From NCBI RefSeq assembly GCF_022539505.1, contig NC_061514.1, positions 34,501,769 to 34,565,768 on the forward strand: a stretch of 64,000 nucleotides of DNA, given 5' to 3'. This document shows, piece by piece, positions 42,920-53,670 of the stretch. The notes under the pieces are model-generated. The model did not search any database and was not told where the DNA came from. It saw only the letters and a program-made list of their open reading frames with translations. Made by a program: the position numbers and the translations under genes. Position 1 is the stretch's first letter. Each line of letters opens with the position of its first letter. The DNA is from Lolium rigidum. Its lineage: Eukaryota > Streptophyta > Magnoliopsida > Poales > Poaceae.

Positions 42920-45648
42920 CACTACAGGAAACAACATCTTTGCCGGGTATCTAAAATACCCAGTGAAGGGCTAAAAACACCCGGCGAAGACTTCGCCGTG
43001 TACAACACTCGGCGAAGACGACACGGCAAAGACCTGGCCGGCGAAGAATCTTCGCCGGGTGTTTTTTTTCAAATACACGGCAAAGGGCCTTTGCCGGGTG
43101 TCAAATGCAGACACACGGCGGAGAAAAGCGTAACTCCGTTTTCGTTCTGTCTAACGGCCCGTTTATTTCACCGTGTGTCTTTTTCTTGGTACACGGCAAA
43201 GAGTGGAAGAGAGCCACGTCATCACTATTTCTTCACCGAGTGCTTTGGAGAGGTGCACACGGTGAAACTGACTTTGCCGTGTGTCAGTTTCAGTACACGG
43301 CAAACCAGTTGAACCAAATTTTTTAAAAATATCTGCCGCCGGCGCCGGAGTTTCCGAACCAGACGACGAGCACGGCCTTCCCATCGATCCCTTTTCTGTC
43401 CGGTAGTCGCATACGTGCTAACCTTGCCGGGGAACCCATCCAGGCCGGGCACCTCCGGCATCACCTTCTCGGGAGAGCGTGGTCCAGGGCGCAGGGGGGC
43501 CGCGGGACGAGCAGCTCGCGCTACGAGAGGTAGACGGACGGCGGAGCAGGAGGCCGAGCGGCTGCGCGGAAGAGGAGGCCGAGAGAGGGGTGGCGGCGCA
43601 GTCTGCATCTTGGAGGAAGACCTCCGCGACGGGCAACCTAACTACCTCGGGTGCGTGCGCCGAATCTTGCCGGAGAGGAGGAGGAGGAGGGGCGGGGGCG
43701 CGACGAAACTTGCCGGAGAGGAGGCGGGGACTGGCGCGAGGCGACGGAGTCGCAAGGTGGCGGATGGAGGCAGCGGAGTCGCGAGGCGGTGGTCGAAGAG
43801 ACGGCCGGGCGGCAGCAGTGGCCGTGATCCTGGAAGGGCAGATGCGGTGGTCGAGCTGGGCGGCGGCGGTGGTCGGCCGCGCGCGGACGAAGAGACAGCA
43901 GTGGTGCCTGGTGCGTGTCCGTGCTTTTGGAGGTGGCTGATTTGGTCAACAGCATCGTGGTGGGGATAAGGTAGTGCTGGGGATAAGGCAGTTTGTGTGG
44001 TTGGAGGTACTGCGTCGGTAAATGAATCAGCACCGTTCATATATTTCAGCCACTCACGGATTTTTGCCATGTCATTGATCTAAGCCACATGCTCTCAACC
44101 AATCAGCATACGCCAATATCTTTGCCGAGTGTAAACGCTCAGCAAATCCTTATTGCTTTTTTTTTTCCTTTTACTTTCTTTCCTCTAGCTGACCACTTGA
44201 AATTATGGTGTTTTCCCTCACAAGTTACAACTAGTACATATAAAATAACATAATGAAATGACACAACGACAATGTGTGGCATACCAGAGAATCGCTAGAG
44301 CGGAATCGACATCATATATGCATTGAAACTTCCATTTTTCATTTTCCCAACATCAAAACGGGGAGTTAGAGCGGCGCGAGGGGAGGAATGAAAGGATTAA
44401 AGGGTTAAAACCTGCGGCGGTGATATTTATAGCCGTGGAATGAGATTCGTGCTCTGCATCCTGTGATCGAACCGCAAGCGTCGTGCTGTTGGATGAGCGA
44501 CACGTGTCCTAAACCCTAGCGGTAAGTTTGGAGTTTTATGTGACCCAGTTGCAAGGAAAACAATTAAACTTAGAATGCGACAGTTATTCCGGAAAAACAT
44601 TCATGAAATGAGCTATCACCTACGGAGTTTTATAGCTTTTAGGTCAAACGGGCTAGGTTATGGCCAACGGGCATGCATAATTTGCCGAAACGAGGCCATA
44701 TCGCGCACATGTGTGTTTCCTGGGACGGGAATCAACGCTGTGTGCGGGGTTTTGACATCGTGGCCACGGAAAACCCGTTTTCTATTTTTCGAGTGCTCGG
44801 AACGTTTTTTGTGTGAAGCGGGTATAGGGGACACAAACTAGGGTTGAGGGAAACCCATGCACAACAATAGAAGAACGCCTACACATAGCGTTCCCGCACA
44901 CCCACCCCACGCGCTAGCTCTCCCGGAATCCGTAGGATCCCCCGCCATCTCCTGCCGATGTCGCCGGAATCGAGCCGTATTTGAACTACGCGCCCACTTT
45001 TCTCTCGCTCTAGATTTTCCGGAAAAATTATTTTTAGCTCCGGAACGTATCATTTTATGTGCCCATCTTTTTCGGTTTCAGGCATCATCCAACAGGAGTA
45101 CCGCCACACTCGACGCGGCAAAACGGACGTCTTTGCCTAGTGTCTTGATCTAATACAAGGCAAAGAGAGTCTTTGCCGTGTACCTTCTAGATTACACACG
45201 GCAAAGACATTCTCCGCCGTGTGCTTTCCGGAATACACACGGCAAAGAAAAGTCGTGCCTCCCTAAAAATTTACTTTGCCGTGTACCGCCAAAAAACACC
45301 CGGCGAAGAGGCTCTTTGCCGGGTGTCTAACGGGAGACACCCGGCAAAGAAATGCGCGGTTATTCTCCTGCTAGCCATACACGTTATATGCCACGTGGTA
45401 GGTTTCTTCGCCGTGTGTAACGCTGCATCACTCGGCAAAGAGTGTCTTCGCCGTGTTTGTTTCTTTGCCGAGTGTATTTTACCTACTATGCCGTGTCGCA
45501 ATTCTTCGCCGGGTGCTAACACTCGGCATAGTTTTCTTCGCCGTGTATTGTTTTTTGGCACCCGGCGAAGAGCGGTTTTGCCATGTATCCGAGAAAATAC
45601 ACCCGGTAAAGGCAAATATACACGGCAAAGATGTGTTTTCCTGTAGTG
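42920..45648. mobile_element. Non-autonomous CACTA element
   Basis: 2,729 bp, ends CACTACAGGAAAC and GTTTTCCTGTAGTG, TSD GGG (42917-42919, 45649-45651). About 350 bp on the left and 500 bp on the right are dense arrays of short inverted motifs (ACACGGCAAAG / CTTTGCCGTGT, CACCCGGCGAAG), typical subterminal transposase-binding repeats of grass CACTA elements. The interior has a GC-rich block (43330-44000) and no recognisable TNPA/TNPD-type transposase. It sits in the 3' flank of EXO70 copy C. Confidence 0.95.
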
Positions 45649-45651
45649 GGG

Positions 45652-45926
45652 TGACCTTGGCATCTACAAGCACAAGTTTCGCTAAGTAGATGAACATAAT
45701 GGAGGATGTTGTACAATCAGAAGTAAACATTGCAACTATATGTATGTATGAAATTGATATAGAAACATAATGCGTAAGTATTTGCCATGAAAATGCAAAT
45801 CAAATCAAAACATACACGTAGCCATCTGATATAGTACCTAACGAAATTTAGAATAGAAGTTTCAGTTCAAAAGGAAAACAAACAAATACAGCAACGAATC
45901 ATTGCTATGTCCTCCTCAAGCGGTTT
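45652..45926. repeat. EXO70 3' flank of copy C (right of CACTA)
   Basis: AGTTTCGCTAAGTAGATGAA and TGTACAATCAGAAGTAAACA match 47670-47740 and 62120-62175 downstream of copy D and the intact gene. Confidence 0.7.
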
Positions 45927-46173
45927 TCAGCCTTCGAATAGCTGTCCCAACATCTCCTCCAAAGCCTTTGGACAGTTTCTTCCACCGCTAACCTGTTTCT
46001 CGAGTTCCGGGTGATCCTTCAGGTAGTCGCGGTAACCTGGAATGACTATCTTGGCGATAGTTTTCCGCAGTAAGGGTCGGAGCTGAGGGTAACCTTCCAG
46101 AACCTCTGAGTCATGCATGTTTTACGAAACACTGACTGAAATTTAGCCAGCGAAGAGTTTTTGATCCGAAGGA
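45927..46173 (-). pseudogene. EXO70 copy C, C-terminal fragment
   Basis: The minus strand encodes YRDYLKDHPELEKQVSGGRN and the family tail ALEEMLGQLFEG (stop at 45927). The sequence upstream (to about 46173) aligns with the LAKFQSAF region but is out of frame, and ends at a 17-base G run. Nothing of the EXO70 core follows; the neighbouring duplication unit begins instead. Only about 80 of 500 codons remain. Confidence 0.88.
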
Positions 46174-46190
46174 GGGGGGGGGGGGGGGGG
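46174..46190. repeat. Poly(G) tract at the truncation point of EXO70 copy C
   Basis: 17 consecutive G, exactly where EXO70 similarity stops; a likely duplication or slippage breakpoint, and a site prone to assembly error. Confidence 0.9.
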
Positions 46191-47964
46191 CAGGTCAACC
46201 TCCAAGGACCACGGTGGCCATTGCTTTCTAGTTAGGCCGAGGTCCATCACGTATTTGGGGGGCGAATCGTGGATGTATTTTTTGCATGGAAAACCACTAA
46301 AGTGTTGATGCCTTGGTGGAGGTATCAGCCTTTTTTTCGAACCATGAGCATTGCATCTACTCCACGATTAGACGAGGGAGTATTAGAAGAGGGGAAACCA
46401 CTAAAGTGGCTGAAGTTTTTTTTTTGCAGGGAAAAGTGGCTGAAGTTTTACAGAATGACCGACCCGCATCAAGAATGACACAAAGTTTAGAAACCAAAAA
46501 AGCCACCACTGAACACATCGAAGGATGAACAAACAGGCCAACGGTTCTGCCTTTTTCTGCAAATGCACAAAGTTCAGATAATTCCAGGCGCACAAGGTTC
46601 AGAAGGGTCGTTTCAGCAGATTGTTTGTTACCCTGTTTACTTGTTTACTTATTTCAAAGACTAGCGCATAAACATTATGAGTATTATTGTGCCCACTGTT
46701 TCCCATGAGGCAGAGGATTGCAAGAGGATGAAGGCCTTCTAAACACATGGAAATCTCGGTCCTCCTTTCTCATGGAGAGGCTGCAGGCTGTGAACGATTG
46801 TCAGCTTAGCTCAGTAATGAAAACGATATTAACATCTATGTGGTTAATCTTTTATATTGTATTTAAAGCTAAAATAAGGCCTTAACGTTTGTTCCTGGGG
46901 ATAAAAAATATCCCCTTAACTCTAGCTCTGTTCACCAAGACAAACCGGCAGGAGGAACAGTACATTTCTAAACCTGGGCTATGCTGTGCACCTTCTTCGG
47001 GTTGCAGAGTTTGTTCGTTCAGCGATATATACTGTGATTTGGAACTGGAATCCAGCAACACCCGTAAGAGACTCGGCATGATTTGCCTTGTTGCGCTGCA
47101 CCCAAAACAGAGGAAACAGAGTGAGCCCTGTAGCCCATCCGACAACGCAAAGATGCTCGCGAAAGATCTGCATGAGCACTCGGTGGAAACTAAAGGTTGC
47201 TGAGGCATACTCACAATGGAAGTAGAATTTTTTTGTTGGAAGTAGTGTACCTCCATCAGCTCCGTTGATCCTTCAGCACGCGCAGTCTATGATGAACTTT
47301 GTGCTTCCGTTTATGTTGTCGGAAATTGTTGGCAAATCCTTGATGGTGAGCACTTGGTACAGAGAATGACATGATATTGACATCTATCCAGGCAGTATAT
47401 ATTTTTAATTCACAGTTAAGAAGGAGACTTCATAGTTCAACCTAGGAGACCAAAACGTTCACAGCAGTTGTATCAACTATGAACAATGATTATTTGGGTT
47501 GGTCTGGATTATAGTGACACATAGTGATCAGATGCGCACTAGAACTCTTAAATAAAACTGTAAGAAATGCAAATAGGTCATGGATATTATAGTTCAATAC
47601 AAGATATAACTATTTCTTGATGGATTCCCATTCCTTTATTTCTGATATACGGCGCATCTGCAAACTCAAGTTTCACTGAAGTAGATAAAAATAAGCGAGT
47701 GCAGAATGTTGTATAATCAGAACTGAACATTGCAGCTATCTATATATAAAATTGAGGCAGAGGCTGAATCAGAAGTATTTAGCATGAAACGGAAATCAAA
47801 CCAAAACACACAAGTGCAGATTTTGGCAAGTTGATATAGTGCCGCCAACCAAATGCAGATTACAACTTCACTTCAAAAGGAAAAAATAAATCTAACTACA
47901 ACCGATGAAACACGAACTCGAGTCTTATTTGCTGGGTGAACCCCATTCGATGCATAAGCTGTTT
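46191..47964. repeat. EXO70/PTOX duplication unit, flank of copy D
   Basis: Starts with GGGGCGAATCGTGGA near 46260, also found at 60600 upstream of the intact gene's flank. It then carries a PTOX last-exon remnant (46706-46775), a stretch shared with 61150-61300 and 61530-61560 (CATCCGACAACGCAAAGATG, ACTAAAGGTTGCT) and the EXO70 3' flank. The direct repeat ACCACTAAAGTG occurs at 46298 and 46398. No intact gene. Confidence 0.65.
46706..46775 (+). pseudogene. PTOX last-exon remnant (second copy)
   Basis: The frame reads EAEDCKRMKAF, a stop, then THGNLGPPFSW, matching the PTOX DEAEHCKTMKACQTHGNLRSP segment at 38935-39000. No other PTOX exon was recognised nearby. It shows that a PTOX gene was duplicated together with EXO70. 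Confidence 0.78.
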
Positions 47965-48908
47965 TCATCCTTCAAATAGCTCTCCCAGCATCTCCTCCAG
48001 ATCGTCGGGACTGCTGCTTCCGCAATTAACCTGTTTCTCTAGCTCCGGATGCTCCTTCAGTAACCTGGAATGACTCTCTTGGTGATAGTTTCCCATAGCA
48101 AGGATCGGAGTTGAGGGTCTGGAACCTTCCAGAACTTCTGAGCCTATATTGTGATCCAAATTCATATAATAAAGGGAGGCTAATTTCTGACGAGCGGAGC
48201 GAGGCCCGTCGCCGGTAGGTTTGGGCCGAAGCGTACGGTACGGATCGTTGGCACCGCATATATATACATCTTGTAAGCCGCCGGCTAGGGTTTATCAGAT
48301 TATAAGATAGCCCACGGTGTTTGTAAACACTCCCCGATATAGTGAAGTTTTGCTGGCTGGCTCGTGGTTTTTTTCCTTTCTGTGTTGGAAGGGGTTTTCC
48401 ACGTTAAATCTTGTGTCTCCGCTGCCTTTACCTTTATCGTTCTTCGTTATTTGCTTGTCGCTTTTATATCAAAATGCTGACTGAAATTTAGCCAGTGAAG
48501 ATATGTTGATCCAACGGCGGAGCAGTCCACGGAAATTTGATGTTGATATGCAGGACACCACATTTCCCCAAGAAACCTCGAGATAACTATCCATGTGCTT
48601 CTGACATTCAGGCGTAAGTTTAAGTCCCCGCTTGTGTACAGACAACAGCTCGATATCTAACAATGTCGATGGCTCAAACATCTTCGGTATGAAATAATTA
48701 TTGTTGAGCAGGAACAAGTACCTGAGGCTTGGATCCAAGCATAGCTTCGATTTTCTCTGAAGCAGATCCTTCAAATAGTCAACTGAGTCAGATATGAGTT
48801 CGCCAAGTTTTCCGCTGTTGTGGCACTGTGCGGACTTCTGCATAGAATCCCGTGCTTTCTTCATCAACACTATGTAGGTGTAGAACATTGCCAGGTAGGA
48901 TGGGATAC
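47965..48908 (-). pseudogene. EXO70 copy D, middle and C-terminal part
   Basis: 47965-48150 has the C-terminal tail (LLKEHPELEKQVNCGSSSPD, DLEEMLGELFEG) with an internal deletion. A roughly 325-bp LTR-like insert follows (48150-48474). 48469-48908 has DSVDYLKDLLQRKSKLCLDP, SLRYLFLLNNNYF, LTPECQKHMDSYLEVSWGN and RRWINISSLAKFQSAF in one open frame. The gene is then cut at 48909 by a copia LTR. A possible 5' end lies beyond the transposon pile at 58803-58990. Clearly a pseudogene. Confidence 0.9.
48150..48474 (-). mobile_element. Solo-LTR-like insertion in EXO70 copy D
   Basis: The minus strand begins TGATATAAAAGCGACAAGC and ends near GGATCACA (TG...CA). It includes ACGTGGAAAACCCCTTCCAA, a motif common in grass copia LTRs. 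EXO70 sequence lies on both sides. No TSD match was found, so ends are approximate. Confidence 0.6.
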
Positions 48909-49741
48909 TGTGGGTTTACCTTCTCCCATGGAGGTTTAGCCCGTCGACACAGACATGGTGGCGGCGGCGGGTGAGTGAGCGAGAATTGGTGGTGGAGCTT
49001 CCCGTCGGCACTGTGCTAACCCTAATCGGTGGGTCATCTCAGTGGGGCGAGTGGCAGCTCAGGGCAACCTCATACCGGTTGCCACCGCCCCCACCACTCT
49101 ATATATAGCACATGCGGAAGGGGCCCACCAACAAGTGAACAGTTGGGCGCCCCCGATCAGGGTGCGGTCAAAGGGCACGTCGAGCCGTTGGGCTCATACG
49201 TGGTGGAGATCAACCTAACATTCTCCCCTTTGATCTCAACTTTACTTTAAACTTTATACTTTTATTTTATTCGTTTCATTTTGGATCAGTACATAGGGCA
49301 TGTTTCATCGTCACAGCTCTATTGCCAATAGAATCAGACAGCCACAATACACTTCCCTGTTTTGAAACAAATTCTTTTACTTTTATGTCTCTTCTGATCC
49401 AGGATAGGTAAGATTTTCCCTTAAACCCATGCCGGCTACGTGTTCCTTGAACACGCTGGGTGGTAAGCCTTTTGTTAGCGGACCCGCAAGTATATCTTTT
49501 GTCCGTATATGCTCGAGACTTATAGTTTGATCCTGAACCTTGTGTTTCACAACATAATACTTAACCTCAATCGGTTTCGTAGCTGTACTCGACTTGTTGT
49601 TGTGAGCATAAAATACTGCAGGTTGATTTTCGCAGTACATCTTTAGTGCTTTGTCAATACAATCTACCACTTTCAAGTCGTTTATAAATTTTTTTAACCA
49701 TAATGCCTGCCCCGTGGCTTCATAACATGCTATAAATTCTG
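48909..49741 (-). mobile_element. Copia element 3' end: RNase H and 3' LTR
   Basis: 49383-49741 encodes the copia RNase H end (AEFIACYEATGQALWLKKFI, AHNNKSSTATKPIEVKYYVV, TKDILAGPLTKGLPP). The PPT-like ATCAAAGGGGAGAA precedes an LTR at 49220-48909 (TGTTAGGTTGATC...CCCACA; 312 bp). The rest of the element is missing, replaced by CACTA sequence at 49742. Confidence 0.88.
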
Positions 49742-52700
49742 CATACCAGCAGTACCAAACATTACAACATGCCTTCCAAGAAACGTACTGGTGGAGTACT
49801 CCATATTTACGTGCCTTAAAAATATTTCATTTGATTCCGATTGAAATTTAATTATTATAAAGCTAGCTTGTTTGACCAATGCATTGGTGTGTTTCTTTGA
49901 AGTGTTTAAGCTTCGAAAGCACACCAACAGGTGGCACCAACATTTTGCTGGGCTGCAAAAGGATATCAGCATATGTGCCCCATGACGAAGATGATGTTCC
50001 GGATCCCTCATATGACCAGAAGCTTCATCCCTCACCAGATATATTGATATCTAAGGTCCTAGTTCCTCCATGTCGTTGCGGCTTATCATATATACGAGTC
50101 AGCTTCACGTGCTTTTCACTTTATGAATATATTGTTCGAATTTTGCACCTTAATTTTCGTATTTTCTTTGTTCCTTAAATGATATCTTAATTTTGTCAAA
50201 ATTCGTATTTATCTGGACATATTTTATGACTTATTTTGTGAGACAGTGGGAGCACGTTTACTGGTAGTGCTGGCACTGTATGCGTTGCCCGTGGAGGCAA
50301 TGCCAGCGAGCTTCTCACGACATGCTTTCCTGAAATACCATGTTTCGCTTTTACCAGGGCAAAACTAAGAGGCTTGACCAGGGACCTCTGGATGGAGCCA
50401 TAAACTTCCCGGGCACAAAAAAATCATTGACAGACCTCCGAACTTCTAGACCTAACAGGTCAAGCTACAAAATGTTGCGGGAATCACTCGATGATGTAGA
50501 TGAAGCACCTAGAAGAGCTACGCCTGCAAGGAAGTGCTGTATAACAAAACCTAGCCCTGAGCCAAACATATCATGTCGTCAGAATCGTCCACTTAATGAA
50601 GGTAAGTTGTAGTAGATGGTGCTTACTGCACTTAAACTGTTGTACTGTAAAGTGCTAACATTTATTTAGGTTAGCTCTTGTTGTACGATGACCACATGCT
50701 TTCTTGCCTCCTCTATTTGCTTATATTTTTCATATATTGATGCTACAGAACAAGACCTCCTCCATCCTGCTAACAAAGGAAAAGTACTCAGCAGGTTGCC
50801 CCGATCGCGGGGTGGCAAACTATCAATCGTCATTCCAAGAGGGAGGACAAGGCTGGAGTCAGCTCTCATTGCTGCCAAGTTTGCAACTGAATGCAATATT
50901 GCAATCAGGAACCACATGCATATGCGTACGCATTGGAAGGACTATAGGGAAGACATTGGGCTCCTCTATGACTTTATTGGCAAAATTGCTGCTAGTACAT
51001 ACTGCATTCCTTTCCGCGTTGTTTGTCAAGCCTTTAATTTTTAGAGATTGTGATTCTTATTTATGTTCTTTCATGTCACTAGGAAAACTTTGATATGGAT
51101 ACAGAAGTTTCACTAGTAAAAGCTTGTTGTAAAAAGCATATGCAAAAAGGAGTTCGCCAACAACAACACCTCCTGAAAAAAGCGTACTTTGATATCAATG
51201 CTCTCAATGATGTTCCAAAAGAAAGCCCCGCCACGTCGATGACTAACGCTGAGTGGACCAGACTTGTAACATATTGGACGGAGCCAAAGAGCATGGTTAG
51301 TTTTCCCTGAAATCAGATTTGTTGTGTTGTATATGAGTATGCACATATTTCTAATTCCACTATTCATGCAGAAGATCTATCAAATTAACACCACGAACCG
51401 TTCAATGGTTCAGTTCCATTAAACAACTGGTTCACGCAGCTACTTATCACACTTGGAAAATCTGGTAAGTCAAGACCTGTCCCTAGCTCAATAGAATAGT
51501 GCAATAAGTGTTTGTTGTCTGGAGTTATTCAGTTTATTCTTTGCTCGATCCATGTGCTGCATGTTTCTGTTTTTGTAACATTCGTTTGTACCTCACAATA
51601 TTACCTTAGTGTATCCAATGCCTTGTATCAAAATTCATGCTGCCGACTCAGCCATATTGGGGAATGAATTAATTCCGTGATCGAAAGTTGTAGGCATATT
51701 AAGCTAAATTACTGTTTTGGTAGTAGCAGTTTGAATGCTAAATTCCTGTTTCGGTAGTAGCTGATCCTTTCTGCACAACATGGCTTGCCTAATTAGTTAT
51801 ATGTTCTGCATCAAACTGCTCTGCAGCAAACAGATGTCAATCATGTAAACTCTCTCTTCACAGAGACCCATCGAACAAATAAGTTGGCTGCAGGTATGTG
51901 TTTCTTTCCAGGGACCTGAATCCGATGATAAAGAACCGACTCCTCTGGATCTGTTCAGGGAGACACACTGCAGCAAGGTGAAGGGATTATCCCCTGCAGT
52001 AGAAGATGCACTTGTAAGTCAGCATGGATGTATTTTTTATGCATGTAACCAGTTTATTAATCATATAATATTTGCATTATTGTTGTCGGCGGTGTGTCGC
52101 CCTTCACTGGACCGGCGTTGAGCCACGCTTTAGTGGGCCAAAGGCCCTCAACTTTGGGGTTTCATTTTTGGGATGCGCGTACAACCTGCCCAGTAACACA
52201 TCGCTGTGATGTTTGGTTTTACCATTATTGATTAGATGGGCTAAGTAGGCCTACTTTATTTTCTGAGCTGTCACTATTGGGCTTGCGTATAACCAGCCCA
52301 ATATTTACCAGTCAATGGGCCGGAAGGGTTTTTTATGGGCCGCACCATAAGGTGGCCCAGTTATATTTGGGTCGTCTCCGCCTGATCATAGTTGGCTCTG
52401 TATGTTGTGGGTTACATTTTTTGGGTTGTAGTCCGTACATCATAATGGGTTGTCCGTACATCGATAGGTGTCAGCTAGTAGTTGGCCCAGAAATGCCATT
52501 CTTACGAGCTGTGCGAGTGCCACGTGGGTGGCTGGGTTCACATGTCGTTCCACGTGTCCATTCACAATTGGTTGACTGAAGATTTCTGTTTATCTACAAG
52601 TTTGGCACGTGTCCAAACTGTGCAGCAAGCTGTGCCAATCGGGATGCACCACGTGTATTGTACAAGAACTTTATCTGAAGAAGACGTTGTTGGATGATGT

Positions 52701-53005
52701 CACACTATATGACAGATGATCATGTCACACGACACAGCAGAGCCGACAGGGCCACACATTCTCTGACATGTCTGACCTCCTGCCGCGTACCATTATTCCC
52801 GTCACAATGAACCCGGCCGGTTGGGCTTTGGGTTTGGACCTAGCCGTCATGGATCGATGACGCACTTTCCTAACCGTCAGCCGGTCCATCTGTGACGTGA
52901 GGTTCGCCACAGTATTCCAAACCGTCAGCATCACGTGTCTATGACGTATTTTTTACATTCATCGACGAACTAAAATTGTTATGGATTTGCGAATTGTTTG
53001 TAGTG
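49742..53005 (+). mobile_element. Left-truncated CACTA element
   Basis: The right end reads AATTGTTTGTAGTG, the complement of a CACTACAAACAATT terminus. The body encodes a Ptta/En/Spm-type protein in several exons. Subterminal sequence 52100-52960 is rich in GGCCCA/TGGGCC and CACGTG words. No matching left terminus was found near 49742, where copia sequence begins. Confidence 0.75.
49895..52014 (+). pseudogene. Ptta/En/Spm-type transposon protein (Transposase_24-like)
   Basis: Exon-like segments on the plus strand: 50358-50600 (basic), 50750-50985 (RGGKLSIVIPRGRTRLESAL, NHMHMRTHWKDYREDIGLLY), 51090-51295 (VSLVKACCKKHMQKGVRQQQ, AEWTRLVTYWTEPKSM), 51371-51470 (CQINTTNRSMVQFH then a stop, and a GSRSYLSHLE-like end) and 51912-52014 (DKEPTPLDLFRETHCSKVKG). 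The W...YW..E/NR.....GS order matches the plant Transposase_24 family of CACTA elements. Typical intron junctions (CAG|, |GTAAG) separate the segments. The stop in the fourth segment suggests decay. Exon borders are estimates. Confidence 0.68.
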
Positions 53006-53670
53006 TAACGAGCCCAGTCTTACTCAATAAATAGATGCTTGCTAACTGCCGATGGGAAAACAACGTTACCCTACACAGAATCAAGTCCCCCGGCTCAATC
53101 CTGTATTTGTTGGAACCTTCGGGTCCATTTCTTTTTGAATTCATTTGATTCTTGATGCTTTGATGTTTTTATCGGGTGCCCGTCCAGCGCTCCCGATGGG
53201 AGTAGTCCCCGAGTCTAGGGACGGATGTTTGCAACCGTGCGTAGATTCAAGTTGAACTACTCGAAGATTTTAGATTCCTTCGGATGCTCCGCCAAAGGGA
53301 GTCGATAATTTTGATGACATCATCACTGAGGTGGCAGCTCGATTGACAGGACATGACCTAATGGGCCCACCCTATTTCTGTGTGGTCAGCTAGGAAATGA
53401 CTGATCCTTACGCGTTGACCGAGGCGTTCCCTCGATTCTCGTACGTAGTGGGGGTAGTGGGCCGCCAATTTCTCTCCTCTTACGACACGTGTGTACTCAT
53501 ACTCTCGTCCACTTCCCTTGATGCGGATTTGGCGGCCACGATCTGTAGTAAATTCTCCATTATAAAAATGGGGACACACGGTTTAACCTTTTTACCCCTG
53601 CTTCATTGCTCATCTTCTTCCTTGATCTCATCTCGCCATTGCTACTGCTGCCAAGAACTCCTCCAGCATC

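Noticed and set aside
43415..43969. Arg/Gly-rich frames of 130-185 codons inside the CACTA element
   Set aside because: Open on several frames because of GC content; low complexity with no recognisable domain.
45100..45648. Short, regularly spaced repeats that could suggest an array
   Set aside because: Motifs alternate in orientation and vary; they are CACTA subterminal repeats, not a CRISPR or satellite array.
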